64,000 bases of DNA, from the NCBI GenBank assembly GCA_026192395.1, contig WACF01000001.1:366977-430976 (forward strand), read 5' to 3'. Origin of the DNA: Proteobacteria bacterium 005FR1. GTDB lineage: Bacteria; Pseudomonadota; Gammaproteobacteria; Pseudomonadales; Cellvibrionaceae. Shown here one piece after another: positions 63,341 through 64,000 of the stretch. Each line of letters begins with the position of its first letter. Position 1 is the first letter of the stretch. The position numbers and the translations under genes are program-made. The notes beneath the pieces were generated by a model. The model was not told where the DNA came from. It searched no databases and saw only the letters and a program-made list of their open reading frames with translations.

Positions 63341-64000
63341 AAGAAGGCGAACCGGACGCCGAGTAGCATCAACAGGCTGGCCAGGAGCGGATGCATGACT
63401 TCATTGGGGACCATCGTGCCCAGCTTGGTACCGAAGTGCACCGCCGGCAGTGAACCCACCAGCAGACAGCCCAGCAGCACCCAATCCACATTCCCCAGCA
63501 GCAGAAAGTGACCCATTCCGGCGATGAAGGTCAGTGGAACTGCGTGGGCGAGGTCGGTGCCGACTACCCGCAAGGCGGGGAGGTGAGGGTAGAGCATCAG
63601 CAAAAGCGCCGCACAGAAAGCTCCCGCCCCGACCGAGGACAAGGTCACGAAGACGCCCAGAACCACTCCCGCAATCACGGTGATTGTGCTCGCATGGCGG
63701 CGGGCGAAGCCGGGTTGGTGCTCAGCGGAATGCTGACTTGAGCTCTGGATTTTCCGTCTGAACAACAATACCACAGAGGTCAGGATCAGCATGATGCCCA
63801 GAGCACTGGTAAGCAGCGGTTTGTAGGCGTCGGGATCGCCGAAAAACCGGTCCAGCGACAAGGCAGTGAGAATAGATGCAGGGATACTGCCCGCCGCGAG
63901 CAGGGAGACCAGCCGCCAGTTGATTGTTTGGCGGCGCTGATGGGAAATTACGCCCCCTGTTTTGGTTAGCGCGGCGTAAAGAAGGTCGGTGCCGATCGCG
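63337..64000 (-). CDS. sulfite exporter TauE/SafE family permease (partial, N-terminus off the right edge)
   Basis: The reverse strand is open from base 64000 to the stop at 63337, about 221 residues, and continues beyond the window. It contains the family signature AIGTDLLYAALTKTGGVISH and GGVISHQRR, then hydrophobic segments, one being ITVIAGVVLGVFVTLSSVGAGAF (second family repeat) and a final ending LLGVRFAFF. It is a putative anion transporter of unknown substrate. The internal TTG near 63861 is not the true start. Confidence 0.88.
   Translation of the reverse strand, partial: AIGTDLLYAALTKTGGVISHQRRQTINWRLVSLLAAGSIPASILTALSLDRFFGDPDAYKPLLTSALGIMLILTSVVLLFRRKIQSSSQHSAEHQPGFARRHASTITVIAGVVLGVFVTLSSVGAGAFCAALLLMLYPHLPALRVVGTDLAHAVPLTFIAGMGHFLLLGNVDWVLLGCLLVGSLPAVHFGTKLGTMVPNEVMHPLLASLLMLLGVRFAFF

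Overview
The window is about 64 kb of GC-rich, gene-dense chromosome from a gammaproteobacterium. The gene order rne/rluC - HAD - yceD - rpmF - plsX - fabG - acpP - fabF - pabC - mltG - tmk - holB - pilZ - tatD is a reduced version of the Pseudomonas/E. coli arrangement. With tusBCD, cmoA/cmoM and a complete Tad pilus locus this suggests a marine gammaproteobacterium, perhaps of the Cellvibrionales/Halieaceae type; that placement is inference. No prophage, CRISPR array or intact insertion sequence was seen.

Layout. 1-5.7 kb: partial cmoA, a PreP-like M16 metalloprotease, a GIY-YIG protein, cmoM and a membrane-anchored J-domain protein. 5.7-6.3 kb: a gene-free stretch with a candidate minus-strand small RNA. 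6.3-8.5 kb: an unrecognised two-gene unit (coiled-coil multi-pass membrane protein plus vWA lipoprotein). 8.8-13.6 kb: TetR regulator, DUF1285 protein, tusDCB, a YccA/Bax-inhibitor protein and a DUF4396 membrane protein. 13.6-17.5 kb: a large MscS channel, a short repeat-rich segment (heptamer tandem repeat plus REP-like element) and a three-domain redoxin/cytochrome c/copper monooxygenase-like secreted protein.

17.8-31 kb: a Tad/Flp pilus locus in one orientation (flp pilin, prepilin peptidase, AAA ATPase, cpaB, secretin, small lipoprotein, tadZ, tadA, tadB, tadC, tadD, tadE, tadG), closed by a convergent AraC-type regulator with a degenerate receiver domain. 31.4-36.5 kb: GH65 glycoside phosphorylase/hydrolase, PEP synthase and a 66-residue protein on the minus strand. 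36.6-37.1 kb: tRNA-Ser(UGA) with two nearly identical downstream repeat units, each bounded by a copy of the tRNA 3' end.

37.1-53 kb: rne on the minus strand, a 0.9 kb divergent regulatory gap, then the rluC-to-tatD group joining rRNA modification, ribosomal protein L32, phospholipid and fatty-acid synthesis, folate, peptidoglycan, dTMP kinase and DNA polymerase III delta'. fabH, fabD, sppA and maf are missing from this group and a PaaI-type thioesterase sits where fabD/fabH would be. 53-64 kb: glycosyltransferase/PAP2 pair, dimeric-type dUTPase, malate dehydrogenase, BCP peroxiredoxin, GAF-AraC regulator, an isolated yajC, a D-cysteine desulfhydrase-like enzyme, an AGCS alanine/Na+ symporter, fructosamine kinase-like protein, a cytosolic 5'-nucleotidase and a partial TauE/SafE permease.
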